From: an uncultured Ruminococcus sp.
GTDB lineage: Bacteria > Bacillota > Clostridia > Oscillospirales > Ruminococcaceae
Direction: 5' to 3'
Length of the DNA stretch: 6,790 nt
Assembly: GCA_900553675.1 (NCBI GenBank)
Contig: USEH01000116.1
Coordinates: forward strand, 1 to 6,790
The notes below the pieces were generated by a model. That model was not told where the DNA came from. It did no database searches and saw only the letters and a program-made list of their open reading frames with translations. The position numbers and the translations under genes are program-made. Positions within the stretch are counted from its first letter, which is position 1. Each line of letters starts with the position of its first letter. This document shows positions 6,283 to 6,790 of this stretch, piece after piece.

Positions 6283-6283
6283 T

Positions 6284-6336
6284 AAAAATGCAAAAAAAGA
6301 ATCCGTCCACAGGAAAATATCCCTGCGGACGGATTT
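6284..6336 (-). terminator. Rho-independent terminator of the acidic repeat protein gene
   Basis: AATCCGTCC (6300-6308) pairs with GGACGGATT (6327-6335). After one A/C mismatch the stem continues with CAGG (6310-6313) and CCTG (6322-6325) around an 8-nt loop. On the minus strand it is followed by CTTTTTTTGCATTTTT, a strong U tract. It lies about 20 bases after the stop of the right-hand gene and isolates it from the downstream promoter. Confidence 0.88.
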
Positions 6337-6356
6337 GATTTTCAGATATTCTTTGC

Positions 6357-6790
6357 TCAGTTGTTGCCGGTAAGGTCGTCTTTAACGTCCTCAAAAGCTT
6401 CTTTGACATCCTCGGCTACGTCTTCGGCAGCGTCCTTGATGTCCTCGGCAGCGTCTTCAACCTTGTCGGCTAAAGGCTCAACCTCAGAAGCTTCGTCCTC
6501 ATCCTCTTCGTTCCAGTCAAAGGAGACGGCAGAAGCTTTAGAATCCTTTCTTTCCTCCAGCTTTTCTGCAACAAAATCCGCAAGCTTGGTGGTAAGCTCA
6601 CTTACCTTGTCGGCAGCTACGACTATTCCGCCCATAACGCCGTCAACAATGTTGTTTACAGCCGACTTGATATCGGGGTTAACGTGAACCTGGAAGCCGC
6701 TGTCGCTATCGTCGCACTCGTCGCAGCTGCAGCAATCATCCTCGCGCTCACATTCGTCGCCGTTCCAAGCCTCGCAGTCCTCACAGCAGC
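6357..6790 (-). CDS. Acidic protein with cysteine cluster and 11-residue helical repeats, 5' end outside window
   Basis: I do not recognise this protein. The minus-strand frame is open from the right edge to TGA, giving 143 visible codons and no stop. An internal ATG at 6635 would give only 92 residues and discard the cysteine region, so the true start probably lies beyond the window. The visible N-terminal part has eight cysteines in 25 residues (CC-x2-C-x7-C-x5-CC-x-C-x2-C) among many Asp/Glu, suggesting metal binding. A helical segment follows (about 38-80: NPDIKSAVNNIVDGVMGG, then KVSELTTKLADFVAEKLEE). Next is an acidic linker (WNEEDEDEASEVE), then tandem 11-residue units AEDIKDAAEDV and AEDVKEAFEDV, predicted amphipathic helix, and a short end. 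There is no membrane segment. It ends just before a terminator. Function unknown. Confidence 0.72.
   Translation of the reverse strand, partial: CCEDCEAWNGDECEREDDCCSCDECDDSDSGFQVHVNPDIKSAVNNIVDGVMGGIVVAADKVSELTTKLADFVAEKLEERKDSKASAVSFDWNEEDEDEASEVEPLADKVEDAAEDIKDAAEDVAEDVKEAFEDVKDDLTGNN
6384..6449 (-). repeat. Two tandem 33-bp (11-codon) repeats
   Basis: Bases 6417-6449 encode AEDIKDAAEDV and 6384-6416 encode AEDVKEAFEDV, which agree at 7 of 11 residues with mostly conservative changes. A weaker related unit (VEPLADKVEDA) precedes them. Hendecad periodicity like this occurs in LEA, apolipoprotein-like and right-handed coiled-coil proteins. Confidence 0.65.

Noticed and set aside
6633..6635. 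ATG as the start of the right-hand acidic gene
   Set aside because: The frame stays open for the remaining 51 codons to the window edge with biased Asp/Glu/Cys content like the rest of the protein, so this Met is most likely internal.
6361..6687. 108-codon Ser/Ala-rich open frame on the plus strand
   Set aside because: Its Ser/Ala repeats are the antisense image of the Glu-Asp-Ala repeats of the minus-strand acidic gene, which has the matching terminator.

Overview
The window looks like a chromosomal segment of a low- to mid-GC anaerobic Firmicute. A gut Clostridia lineage such as Oscillospirales is my best guess, from the short cobalamin-dependent MetH lacking its last module, purine-rich GGAGG/AAAGGA ribosome binding sites, SigA-type promoters and gene content. 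This is inference, not a species call. No mobile element, CRISPR array, tRNA or rRNA is visible, and there is no gene-free stretch over about 160 bases.

Layout, left to right. (1) The 3' two thirds of a cysteine synthase gene (cysK, +), cut by the left edge. (2) A small XRE-type helix-turn-helix regulator (+) with a GTG start. (3) A convergent metH (-) encoding a 787-residue methionine synthase with homocysteine, folate and cobalamin modules but no AdoMet-dependent reactivation module. An 11-bp hairpin lies between genes 2 and 3. (4) A flavodoxin-fold, cysteine-rich putative flavoprotein (+), divergent from metH and with a near-consensus promoter. (5) The missing MetH reactivation module as a separate 196-residue protein (-). 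(6) metF (-), joined to it by an ATGA overlap. (7) A histidine phosphatase (-), 48 bases upstream of metF. (8) A strong promoter and a strong terminator. (9) The 3' part of an acidic protein (-) with a cysteine cluster and 11-residue helical repeats, cut by the right edge.

The genes form a coherent sulfur amino acid and one-carbon neighbourhood. CysK makes cysteine. MetF reduces methylene-THF to methyl-THF. MetH passes that methyl through cobalamin to homocysteine. The separate reactivation protein would rescue MetH when cob(I)alamin oxidises. That rescue needs an electron donor, and the flavodoxin-like gene sits exactly between metH and the reactivation gene. This is the most interesting hypothesis in the window. 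The flavoprotein gene is inverted relative to its neighbours and abuts the reactivation gene stop-to-stop with no spacer and no evident terminator. Read-through of the metF transcript would therefore run antisense across it into metH.
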